From the NCBI RefSeq assembly GCF_036227205.1, contig NZ_CP109442.1, positions 1,984,001 to 2,048,000 on the forward strand: a stretch of 64,000 bases of DNA, given 5' to 3'. How positions within the stretch are numbered: the first letter of the stretch is position 1; the number at the start of each line of letters is the position of its first letter. Positions 17,321-24,763 of this stretch are shown piece by piece. Source of the stretch: Amycolatopsis sp. NBC_01480. Lineage in GTDB: Bacteria; Actinomycetota; Actinomycetes; Mycobacteriales; Pseudonocardiaceae. A program made the translations under genes and the position numbers. The notes beneath the pieces are model-generated. The model searched no databases. It worked only from the letters and a program-made list of their open reading frames with translations, and was not told where the DNA came from.

Positions 17321-18241
17321 ATGAGCCGCGCTGTCATCTACCAGAAGTTCGGTGGCCCTGAAGTGCTTGAGTTGCAAGACGTTCCGGAGCCGCACGCCGG
17401 CCCCGGCGAGATCCGGGTCCGGGTGACCGCCGCCGCGTTGAACCCGATGGACTGGATCCTGGTCGCCCAGCCCGAGGCGGCGGCGCGCTTCGGGGTCACC
17501 CTGCCGTCCGGTTTCGGCTACGACCTGGCCGGCGTGGTGGACGAGGCCGGCGAAGGCGCCACCGGGTTCGCCGTGGGCGACCGGGTCTTCGGCGGCGCGC
17601 TGAGCCGCGCCGTCGCCGATTTCGTGGTGCTCAAGACCCCCGCCGAAGCGCTCTGGCCGACGCCGGAGGGCATCAGCGACGAGGTCGCGGCCACGCTTCC
17701 CGTCGCCGGTCTGACCGCCTCGGCCGCGCTGTCGGCGATCGGCCTGAAGTCCGGCGACACCGTCCTGATCGGCGGCGCCGCGGGCGGGGTGGGCGTGTTC
17801 GCCGTGCAACTCGCGAAACTGGCCGGCGCCCGGGTGATCGGCACCGCGTCGGCGAGCACGTTCGACTTCCTGCGTCAGCTCGGCGCCGAGCCCGTGACCT
17901 ACGGCGCCGGGCTGGCGGACCGCGTCCGGGCCCTGGCTTCCGACGGCGTGACCGCGGCGACCGACCTGTTCGGCACCGAAACCGCCGAGGCCGCGCTCGA
18001 ACTCGGCGTCCCGGCCGACCGGATCTCCACCATCGCCGCCGGCCCCAACCCGCCGGCCGGCGTGCGTGCGACCGGCGGTTTCGACGCGAGCCCGGGCTCG
18101 GCGAAACAGCTCGTCGACGCCATCCTCGCCGGCCGCGTCACCGTGCCGATCGCCGCGACCTTCCCGCTCGAGAAATTCCGCGACGCCGTCGAGCTCCAGG
18201 CCGATCGCCACGTCCACGGCAAGATCGTGATCACGCTGTGA
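17321..18241 (+). CDS. NADP-dependent oxidoreductase (quinone oxidoreductase-like MDR)
   Basis: The 306-residue zinc-independent medium-chain reductase begins MSRAVIYQKFGGPEVLELQD. It has ALNPMDWILVAQPE and the Rossmann motif VLIGGAAGGVGVFAVQLAKLAGARVIGTAS. The ATG follows GGAGGTCCACAC. It is under the divergent TetR operator. A GTGA overlap at its end couples it to a truncated hydrolase remnant, so the ancestral operon had a second gene. Substrate unknown; likely a quinone or enone reductase. Confidence 0.9.
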   Translation: MSRAVIYQKFGGPEVLELQDVPEPHAGPGEIRVRVTAAALNPMDWILVAQPEAAARFGVTLPSGFGYDLAGVVDEAGEGATGFAVGDRVFGGALSRAVADFVVLKTPAEALWPTPEGISDEVAATLPVAGLTASAALSAIGLKSGDTVLIGGAAGGVGVFAVQLAKLAGARVIGTASASTFDFLRQLGAEPVTYGAGLADRVRALASDGVTAATDLFGTETAEAALELGVPADRISTIAAGPNPPAGVRATGGFDASPGSAKQLVDAILAGRVTVPIAATFPLEKFRDAVELQADRHVHGKIVITL

Positions 18242-18360
18242 GCCACCGCGTCGGGAAGCACGTCCCGGTCCCGATGCGGGACGGCGTGCGGCCGGCCACC
18301 GACCTGTGGATCCCCGACGGCGGCCCGTCCCGGTTGGTCCTGCCGGTCATCACGCGCTGA
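18238..18360 (+). pseudogene. N-terminal remnant of a CocE/NonD family hydrolase
   Basis: A GTG overlapping the previous stop (GTGA) opens a 40-residue frame. Its core VPVPMRDGVRPATDLWIPDG matches the conserved start of CocE/NonD (X-prolyl dipeptidyl-peptidase-like) hydrolases, usually V-x-MRDGV-x-LATD-x-Y-x-P. The frame then ends after VLPVITR, and the rest of a ~550-residue enzyme is missing; the hexosaminidase gene follows about 90 bp on. The coupling geometry suggests it was once the second gene of the operon. Remnant assignment rests on one motif. Confidence 0.6.
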
Positions 18361-18446
18361 CCTGCCGCCAGCCGTTCGGCCGTTGCCCCGGGGATCGGGG
18401 TGGTCTATACCTCTTGGTGTCTGTCTTCTCCCCAACGGAGGTAGCC

Positions 18447-20030
18447 GTGAGGAAGACCCTGTCCAGGGCCGTGCTCGGTGTGACCGTTCTGGGCCTGGCG
18501 GCGCTCGGGCTGCCCGGGTCCGCGGCCGCGGCGCCCGCTCCGCGGGACGTCGAGCGCACCGTCACCGACATCGTGCCGGTGCCGGTGCAGGCCAAGGCCG
18601 ACCCGAAGGCGAACTTCACGCTGACGCCACTCACCGTCATCCGCGCCGGCCAGGGCGCGGATGACGTCGCGGCGTACCTGCGGGGGCTGCTGCGGACCGC
18701 GACCGGTTACCCGCTGCCCGTGGTGCCGCGCTCGGCCGGGCTGCCCGCCATCTCGCTGGAGGTCGGGCACGCCGACCCGCGCGTCGGCACCGAGGGCTAC
18801 CAGCTGAACGTCGCCAAGTCCGGCGTCACGCTCAAGGCCAACACCTCCGCCGGGCTGTTCGAAGGCGTGCAGTCGCTGCGGCAGCTGCTGCCCTCGACGA
18901 TCGACGCGAAGTCCGCGCAGTTCCGTGCGAGCTGGACGGTCGCGGGCGGCAGCGTCCTGGACTACCCGCGCTTCGGCTACCGGGGCGCGATGCTCGACGT
19001 CGCGCGGCATTTCTTCACGCCTTCGCAGGTGAAGCTGTACATCGACCAGATCGCGCAGTACAAGATCAACACCCTGCACCTGCACCTGGCCGACGACCAG
19101 GGCTGGCGGATCGAGATCAAGAGCTGGCCGCGGCTGGCGACCGAGGGCGGCAAGGGCGCGGTCAACGGCGATCCGGGCGGCTACTACACGCAGGCGGAGT
19201 ACAAGGACATCGTCGCGTACGCCGCCTCGCGCCACATCACGATCGTCCCGGAGATCGACATGCCGGGGCACACCAACGCGGCGCAGGCCACGTACGCGGA
19301 GCTGAACTGCGACGGCATCGCGGTGCCGCCGCGCACTGACACCGAGGTCGGCTACAGCTCGCTGTGCATCAGCTCGCCGACGACCTACAAGTTCGTCGAG
19401 GACGTCATCCGCGAGCTGGCCGCCATCACCCCGGGCAAGTACATCGGCATCGGCGGCGACGAAGCGCACTCCACCTCGGACGCCGACTACAAGACCTTCT
19501 ACCAGAAGGTGAGCCCGCTGGTCGCCAAGTACGGCAAGCTGATCACCGGCTGGCACGAGATCTCGAAGACCCAGCCGCCGGCCTCGGCCATCCCGCAGTA
19601 CTGGGACCAGGGCGGGGCGAACGCCGACGTCGCGGCCGCCGCCGCACGCGGCAACAAGATCCTGATGTCGCCGTCGAACCACGCGTACCTGGACATGAAG
19701 TACAACGCGCAGACCCCGCTCGGCCAGGACTGGGCCGGGCTGGTCGAGGTCAAGGACGCCTACAACTGGGATCCCGCCACGCTGGTGGACGGCGTCGGGG
19801 AAAACTCCGTCGCCGGGGTTGAGGCTCCACTGTGGACGGAGACCCTCCGTACCAGCGACAACCTCGAGTACATGGCGTTCCCGCGGCTGCCGGGCATCGC
19901 GGAGATCGGCTGGTCGCCGCAGGCCTCCCACAACTGGGACAGCTACCGCGAGCGGCTGGCGAAGCAGGCCCCGCGCTGGCGGGCGCAGGGCATCGACTTC
20001 TACGCGTCCCCGCAGGTCGACTGGAAGTGA
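18447..20030 (+). CDS. Secreted beta-N-acetylhexosaminidase (GH20)
   Basis: The product has 527 residues. The N-terminus VRKTLSRAVLGVTVLGLAALGLPGSAAAAP is a Sec signal peptide. A GH20b-like domain is followed by the GH20 barrel: RGAMLDVARHFFTP, LHLHLADDQGWRIEI, IVPEIDMPGHTNAA and the catalytic Asp338-Glu339 pair in IGIGGDEAHST. The enzyme releases terminal GlcNAc or GalNAc from chitin oligomers or glycans by substrate-assisted catalysis outside the cell. GTG 18447 follows ACGGAGGTAGCC. A strong hairpin follows the stop. The sugar transport and sulfatase genes downstream suggest a shared role in amino-sugar use. Confidence 0.94.
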   Translation: MRKTLSRAVLGVTVLGLAALGLPGSAAAAPAPRDVERTVTDIVPVPVQAKADPKANFTLTPLTVIRAGQGADDVAAYLRGLLRTATGYPLPVVPRSAGLPAISLEVGHADPRVGTEGYQLNVAKSGVTLKANTSAGLFEGVQSLRQLLPSTIDAKSAQFRASWTVAGGSVLDYPRFGYRGAMLDVARHFFTPSQVKLYIDQIAQYKINTLHLHLADDQGWRIEIKSWPRLATEGGKGAVNGDPGGYYTQAEYKDIVAYAASRHITIVPEIDMPGHTNAAQATYAELNCDGIAVPPRTDTEVGYSSLCISSPTTYKFVEDVIRELAAITPGKYIGIGGDEAHSTSDADYKTFYQKVSPLVAKYGKLITGWHEISKTQPPASAIPQYWDQGGANADVAAAAARGNKILMSPSNHAYLDMKYNAQTPLGQDWAGLVEVKDAYNWDPATLVDGVGENSVAGVEAPLWTETLRTSDNLEYMAFPRLPGIAEIGWSPQASHNWDSYRERLAKQAPRWRAQGIDFYASPQVDWK

Positions 20031-20036
20031 CCAAGG

Positions 20037-20078
20037 CGAAGGGCCCCTTGCCGCTGAACCGCGGTAAGGGGCCCTTCG
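20037..20078 (+). terminator. Hairpin terminator after the hexosaminidase gene
   Basis: CGAAGGGCCCCTT pairs exactly with AAGGGGCCCTTCG; CCGC/GCGG and a G-T pair extend the stem to about 18 bp with a 6-nt loop. It starts 7 bp after the stop codon. The following T content is low, as is common in high-GC actinobacteria. Confidence 0.75.
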
Positions 20079-20180
20079 CGTTGTCGTGGGTGCAAAACTG
20101 ACGTCAGCGCTGCCCTGACTCGCCTCATTTATGTCGCACCGCTTGACAATAAGCAGGCGGCCGATGCAGCATCTGCGCAC

Positions 20181-21383
20181 ATGACCCGACTGTCCCGGCG
20201 CCGATTGCTCCGACTCTCCACAATGGCCGGTGCGGCCGCGCTGGGCGCGACGGCCTGCGGCTCGCCGGTCTCGGGACAGGCGCCGGTCAGCTCGCAGCAG
20301 AGCCCGTCGCGGGTGACCGCACCCCCGCCGGACGGTGTTCTGGGCGCGAACTTCAACGGCGACCCGCACGTCATGACCTTCGACGAGCTCACGACCGCGG
20401 GCGCGACCTGGCTGCGCGGGTTCCTGCCCACGCCGAAGGCAGACGACGGCGACCCGGCCGCCGACCCGACGATCAGCACCCTCTTGCAGGCGAGCGGCCA
20501 AGGCTACGGAACGGTGCTGTCGCTGAAGTTCCCGTACGCCCCGAAGCCGTTGCCGAGGCCGGGCAGCGCGGCGATGAACGCCGAACTCGCCCGGCTGGAC
20601 AAGGTGCTGCCGCTGGTACTGGACAAGGTCGACATCCTGGTGATCGGCAACGAACCGTTCATCGAGTCCACTCGCGACGATTGGCACAACGGCGCACTCA
20701 ACGCCTTTTACGAGGCCGTCGCCGACCACGTGATCAAGAACCGCTCCGCCCACAGCAAAACCAGTATCTACATGGGCGCGCTGAACCACCTGGACAATCC
20801 CGCGTGGCGCGTCGCGGCCACCGAGCGCTGGCTGACGCACGTGCGCACCACCCCGGAGATCGCCGGCACGGACATCCACCCGCACCTCGCGGACCCCAAC
20901 GGCGGCTCCGACTACCTCGACTACATCCTGCCCAAACTGGGGCCGGACAAGAAGTTCCTCGCCACCGAGTTCTCGCTGGTCCTGTTCTGGCAGAAGCACC
21001 TGACCGCCCGGGTTTCCGCCGAGTACGCGAACACCTACCACGTCGCGCCCGGCACGCAGGTGTGGCAGGTCATCAAGGACGCGCTCGCGAAGCCGTTCCC
21101 GCAGCAGCAGTGGGACGACTTCCTGCGCACCAGCCCGTGGTTCGAGCACAACAAGAACTTCCTGACCGAGCAGACGCGGAAGTTCCGCGCGACCGGCAAG
21201 CTCGCGTTCGCCGGCTACGGGGTCGGCCAGGACACCGCGATGTCGAGCGGCTTCGGGCCGGACAAAACACCGTGGCTGCTGAACAGCCTGTTCGCCACGC
21301 ACACCGTGCAGCCGCTCCCGAACGGGACCGCCGCGCCGAACTACGCCTGGCTGCCAGAATTCCAGGCCCTGCAACAGAAGTGA
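20181..21383 (+). CDS. Tat lipoprotein, probable clan GH-A type glycosidase
   Basis: In the 400-residue product, the N-terminus MTRLSRRRLLRLSTMAGAAA is a twin-arginine signal and ATAC ends in the likely lipidated Cys. The body has the look of a TIM barrel. VIGNEPF places Asn157-Glu158 as in the acid/base strand-4 motif of clan GH-A, and FLATEFSLVLF puts Glu263 where a strand-7 nucleophile would be. I do not recognise the specific family. It lies 9 bp upstream of a small lipoprotein gene and near GH20, sugar-porter and sulfatase genes. Function as a membrane-anchored glycosidase is an inference from these two Glu motifs. Confidence 0.6.
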   Translation: MTRLSRRRLLRLSTMAGAAALGATACGSPVSGQAPVSSQQSPSRVTAPPPDGVLGANFNGDPHVMTFDELTTAGATWLRGFLPTPKADDGDPAADPTISTLLQASGQGYGTVLSLKFPYAPKPLPRPGSAAMNAELARLDKVLPLVLDKVDILVIGNEPFIESTRDDWHNGALNAFYEAVADHVIKNRSAHSKTSIYMGALNHLDNPAWRVAATERWLTHVRTTPEIAGTDIHPHLADPNGGSDYLDYILPKLGPDKKFLATEFSLVLFWQKHLTARVSAEYANTYHVAPGTQVWQVIKDALAKPFPQQQWDDFLRTSPWFEHNKNFLTEQTRKFRATGKLAFAGYGVGQDTAMSSGFGPDKTPWLLNSLFATHTVQPLPNGTAAPNYAWLPEFQALQQK

Positions 21384-21394
21384 AAGGTCTCTCC

Positions 21395-21988
21395 ATGCGC
21401 TCGACGACAAGGCTCCCCTGGTCCCACCGGCTCGCCGTGCCGACGCTGGTCGCGCTGCTGGCCGGCACGGCGGCCTGCACCGGCTCGGCGGCGACGAGCG
21501 GAATCGGCGGCAGTCCGGTGCCCGCGCCACCCAGCACCACGCCGTCCGGGACCAGCAGCACCTCGCCCAGCGGGACCGACGCGAAGGGCGCGGCAACGCC
21601 CGAAGCCCTGATGACCACCTTCGTCACGGACGTCCTCCAGCAGCACTACCGCAAGGCGTGCCTGCTCAACGCCGCTCCCCCGAACTCGAACCTCGATCCC
21701 GCCAAGGTGTGCGCGTCACCGGAGGCCACCAAAACCCTGACCAGCCTGCGCAGCGGGTGGGCCAAGCCGGGCATCGCGTTGCCCCCGAAGGGAAAGGTGA
21801 CCGTCGACAAGGTCACGCCGACCGGCGACACGGCGACCGTGGCCGACACCGGGATCAGCCTGGACGGTCACACGCTGAACGCCCTGATGCTCATCGGCTC
21901 GCACAACGCCGAGGGCTTCGGCGTGAAGTGGACGCTGCAGCGCAAGCAGGAAAGGTGGTTCATCGGCGAGATGAACCTCGGCAACTGA
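21395..21988 (+). CDS. Small secreted lipoprotein, unknown function
   Basis: The 197-residue product has a signal sequence ending in LLAGTAAC, a Ser/Thr/Pro linker (about residues 35-62) and then a compact domain of ~130 residues (TPEALMTTFVTDVLQQHYRKACLLN to KWTLQRKQERWFIGEMNLGN). The layout, a helix, two cysteines and a terminal RWFIGEM-type strand, resembles NTF2-like or DUF4878-type extracytoplasmic domains. That likeness is weak. It is co-directional with and 11 bp from the preceding lipoprotein gene and probably co-transcribed. Convergent with the sugar-porter gene, 5 bp away. Confidence 0.75.
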   Translation: MRSTTRLPWSHRLAVPTLVALLAGTAACTGSAATSGIGGSPVPAPPSTTPSGTSSTSPSGTDAKGAATPEALMTTFVTDVLQQHYRKACLLNAAPPNSNLDPAKVCASPEATKTLTSLRSGWAKPGIALPPKGKVTVDKVTPTGDTATVADTGISLDGHTLNALMLIGSHNAEGFGVKWTLQRKQERWFIGEMNLGN

Positions 21989-21993
21989 ACCGG

Positions 21994-23400
21994 TCAGGCC
22001 GGCCGCCGCGGCTCGGGTGAATGGAGCGATTCGAGGCTCTGCCGGGTGGTCTCGGGCAGCAGCTTCGCGACAAAAACCGCCGCGGCCAAGCCGAACAGGC
22101 CGAAGAACACGAAAATGCCGGTGGCGCCGTGCGCGATGAGGTCGGGGAAGAACAGCGTCAGCGCCACCGTGACGAGGATCTGGGCGCTGGTGGCCACCGA
22201 GACGCCGGCCGAGCGCGCTCGCAGCGGGAACAGCTCCGGCAGCATGATCCACACGACCGGCCCCCAGGTCAGCGAGTAACCCGCCTTGAAGATCGAGAGC
22301 ATGGCCAGCGCGGTGCTCTGCCCGGTGAAGGTGCCGAGCAGGTGGAAGCCGAACACCGCGGCCACGCCGAGCATCGCCAGGCCCAGCACGATGCCGCCGG
22401 CGATCAGCAGCGGACGACGCCCGGTCCGGTCGACCACATACCCGCACAGGAGCGTCATCACCACCGAGAGCACACCGAAGCCGATGGTGTTGATCAAAGC
22501 CGCCTGGGTGCCGAAGCCCACCTGGGCGAGGATCGTCGGGGCGTAGTAGACGATCGAGTTGATGCCGAGAAGTTGTTGTGCCATCGAGAAAATCGTCGCG
22601 ATGACCACTATTCGACGCAGTGCGCGCGAGCGCAGCAACGAGCGCCAGTTCAGGGACGCGCCGGTGTTGCTGTCGACGTCGGCCCGGCGAGCGGTGTCCA
22701 GCTCGATGAACGTTCGCTGGGCCTGTTCGGCGGGCAGGAGCGAGTCGAGGACCCGGCGCGCGTCGTCGACCCGGCCTTTGAGCATCAGCCAGCGGGGCGT
22801 CTCGGACTGCCGGAGCAGGGCGAGCCCGATCAGCGCGGCCGGCACCGCGGCGAGGCCGAGCGACCAGCGCCACGAGAGATCGCGGGCGAAGAAGTAGTTG
22901 ACCACCGCCGAAATCAGGATGCCCGTCGCGATCATCAGCTGGTTGCCGGTGCTCTGCCGGCCGCGGCTGTCCGCGGGGGCGAGCTCCGCCAGGTACGTCG
23001 GCACCGTGCTCTGGGTGCTGCCCACGGCCACACCCGCGAGCGCCCGGCCGACGAGCAGCCAGCCGTAGCCGGGGGCAGCGGCCATCAGCACGCTGGACAC
23101 GACGTACACCAGGCAGGTGATCAGCAGCGTGGTCCGCCGGCCGATCGCCTGGGCCACCGAGCCGGCCACCGCCGCGCCGAGCACCGCCCCGGCCAGCAGC
23201 GTCGTGACGACAAAACCGCTCTCCAGCGGCGAAAGCCGGAACTCCGGCTTGATGAACAGCAGCGCGCCGGAGATGACGCCCATGTCGTAGCCGACGAGCA
23301 CGGCGGCCATCGCGGCCACCGCGACCGCGCCGCGTTGCCGCCGTCGCCGTGCGCCGTCCTCCCGCGAGGTCACCCCGAGTGCGGCGGTCGCTCGCTTCAT
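21994..23400 (-). CDS. MFS sugar porter (sugar:H+ symporter family)
   Basis: The 468-residue, 12-helix transporter has the sugar-porter signatures: GYDMGVISGALLFIKPEF in helix 1, the RAIG-type loop AQAIGRRTTLL, RALAGVAVGSTQSTVPTYLAELAP, the PESPR-equivalent SETPRWLMLKGR, QQLLGINSIVYYAPTI in helix 7 and VDRTGRRPLL. It imports a sugar across the membrane with protons. It is divergent from a ROK regulator whose downstream neighbour is a sulfatase, so the substrate may be a sulfated or amino sugar, or one released by the nearby glycosidases. Confidence 0.92.
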   Translation of the reverse strand: MKRATAALGVTSREDGARRRRQRGAVAVAAMAAVLVGYDMGVISGALLFIKPEFRLSPLESGFVVTTLLAGAVLGAAVAGSVAQAIGRRTTLLITCLVYVVSSVLMAAAPGYGWLLVGRALAGVAVGSTQSTVPTYLAELAPADSRGRQSTGNQLMIATGILISAVVNYFFARDLSWRWSLGLAAVPAALIGLALLRQSETPRWLMLKGRVDDARRVLDSLLPAEQAQRTFIELDTARRADVDSNTGASLNWRSLLRSRALRRIVVIATIFSMAQQLLGINSIVYYAPTILAQVGFGTQAALINTIGFGVLSVVMTLLCGYVVDRTGRRPLLIAGGIVLGLAMLGVAAVFGFHLLGTFTGQSTALAMLSIFKAGYSLTWGPVVWIMLPELFPLRARSAGVSVATSAQILVTVALTLFFPDLIAHGATGIFVFFGLFGLAAAVFVAKLLPETTRQSLESLHSPEPRRPA

Positions 23401-23465
23401 GACGGGCCTCCGGTGCTCACCGAGCCTGGGCGGGAACGTGCCGGAGAGTGTTCACTCACCCGTCC

Positions 23466-23512
23466 ATTAACGTCAAGTACTACAACAAAAATAAGAAGAT
23501 TCCGTCCAGGCA
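23466..23512. promoter_or_regulatory. AT-rich divergent control region (MFS / ROK)
   Basis: This is the most AT-rich stretch of the region (TACTACAACAAAAATAAGAA). ROK repressors such as NagC and Mlc bind A/T-flanked sites. On the minus strand TTGACG, an 18-nt gap and AACACT form a possible MFS promoter. On the plus strand CATAAT (23539-23544) is a good -10 for the ROK-sulfatase operon. Confidence 0.4.
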
Positions 23513-23517
23513 CCATC

Positions 23518-24759
23518 TTGTTTCTGTCGGTCATTGGACATAATCTTCCGACGACGGACGGCAGCCGGGGGAAGGGGCGCGAGATCGCCGGGACAACGAG
23601 TGGTGACGCGCGGCGGGCGGGCTCGGACGCCTCACGGGCCGCGATCATCGCGGCCCTGCGCCAGTACGGGCCGATGACCCGCCAGCGCCTCGTCGCCGAG
23701 ACCGGGCTGTCCCGGGCGACGGTGTCCAGCTGCCTCGGGGTGCTGGCCGGCGAGGGCCGGATCCGGGAGTCCGCGCACGGCCCGGACGGCGGCCGGGGCC
23801 GGCCGTCCATGCTGGTCAGCATCAACGCGTCCCGGGCCGAGCTGGTGGGCATCGAGATCGGGCGCGCGCACCTGGCCGTCGCCGTCGCGGACGGCGCGGA
23901 CAACGTCATCGCCGTCGCGGACCAGGACATCGGCGCGGGCACCGAGGCCCGCGCGCGGGTGGCCGCGGCCGTGGCGCTGCTGGCCGGCCTCGCCGCCGAA
24001 CAGGACCTCGACCTGGCCACTGTGCACGGCGTCGCGGCCGGGACCCCGGGCCCGAAGTTCACCGGCGAGGGCCGTCGCTCCCAGGACCTGGCGCTCGCCC
24101 GGTTCACCCGCGACCGGGCCGAAGTGGCCGCCTACCTGGCCGAGCGCTTCGGCGTTCCGGTGCGCGTGGAGAACAACACCCGCTACACCGCGCTCGGCGA
24201 GACCGCGGCGGACGGCACCCGGAACGTGGTCTACCTGCGGGTGGACGAAGGCGTCGGCGGTGGCGTGGTGGTCGACGGCTCGCTGGTTTCGGGCAGCTGG
24301 GGCACGGCGGGCGAACTGGGCCACGTGTGCGTTGACCCGAATGGGCCGCGGTGTGCCTGCGGCGGGCGTGGCTGCGTTGAGCTGACGGCGAGCCTGCCCG
24401 CATTGCTGGCCGCGACGGGCAGTACGGATCTCGCCGCGCTGACCGAACTCTTGCAGGCAGGCGACCCCGATGCGGTGGCGGCGCTCGACCAGGCCGCCGG
24501 CGCGGCCGGGCAGGCGCTGGCAGGGGTGCTGGCCGTGCTCGACGTGTCCCTGGTGGTCGTCGGCGGCCGGGTCGCCGGGCTGCCGGGTTTCCTCGACCGG
24601 CTGGAGCACGTGGTGCGCGACGTGGCGCCCAGCTGGTGCCTGGCCGAGCTGACGGTCCGGCCGGCCCACGACGACCGGACGGCCGGCGCGCGGGGGGCGC
24701 TGGTGGACGCCCGCCTGGCCGCGGACCGGACCGGAATCCCCGCGCGGACAACGGGATGA
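23518..24759 (+). CDS. ROK family transcriptional regulator (start uncertain)
   Basis: The N-terminal winged helix is SRAAIIAALRQYGPMTRQRLVAETGLSRATVSSCLGVLAGEG. The ROK sugar-kinase-like domain follows, with the glycine motif VDEGVGGGVVVDG, AGELGHVCVDPNG and the zinc motif CACGGRGCVE. It probably senses an imported sugar or phosphosugar and represses the divergent porter and its own operon. The start is unclear: TTG 23518 is the only usual start upstream of the DNA-binding domain, but it lies before a CATAAT -10 box. GGGGGAAGGGG at 23569-23577 has only ATC (23584) after it, and ATG 23674 would delete the first helix. The body is certain. Confidence 0.85.
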   Translation: MFLSVIGHNLPTTDGSRGKGREIAGTTSGDARRAGSDASRAAIIAALRQYGPMTRQRLVAETGLSRATVSSCLGVLAGEGRIRESAHGPDGGRGRPSMLVSINASRAELVGIEIGRAHLAVAVADGADNVIAVADQDIGAGTEARARVAAAVALLAGLAAEQDLDLATVHGVAAGTPGPKFTGEGRRSQDLALARFTRDRAEVAAYLAERFGVPVRVENNTRYTALGETAADGTRNVVYLRVDEGVGGGVVVDGSLVSGSWGTAGELGHVCVDPNGPRCACGGRGCVELTASLPALLAATGSTDLAALTELLQAGDPDAVAALDQAAGAAGQALAGVLAVLDVSLVVVGGRVAGLPGFLDRLEHVVRDVAPSWCLAELTVRPAHDDRTAGARGALVDARLAADRTGIPARTTG

Positions 24760-24763
24760 AGAC

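Noticed and set aside
18405..21596. A 1063-codon minus-strand frame opposite the GH20 and lipoprotein genes
   Set aside because: It is the antisense shadow of high-GC coding sequence; the plus strand carries signal peptides, GH20 motifs and ribosome-binding sites.
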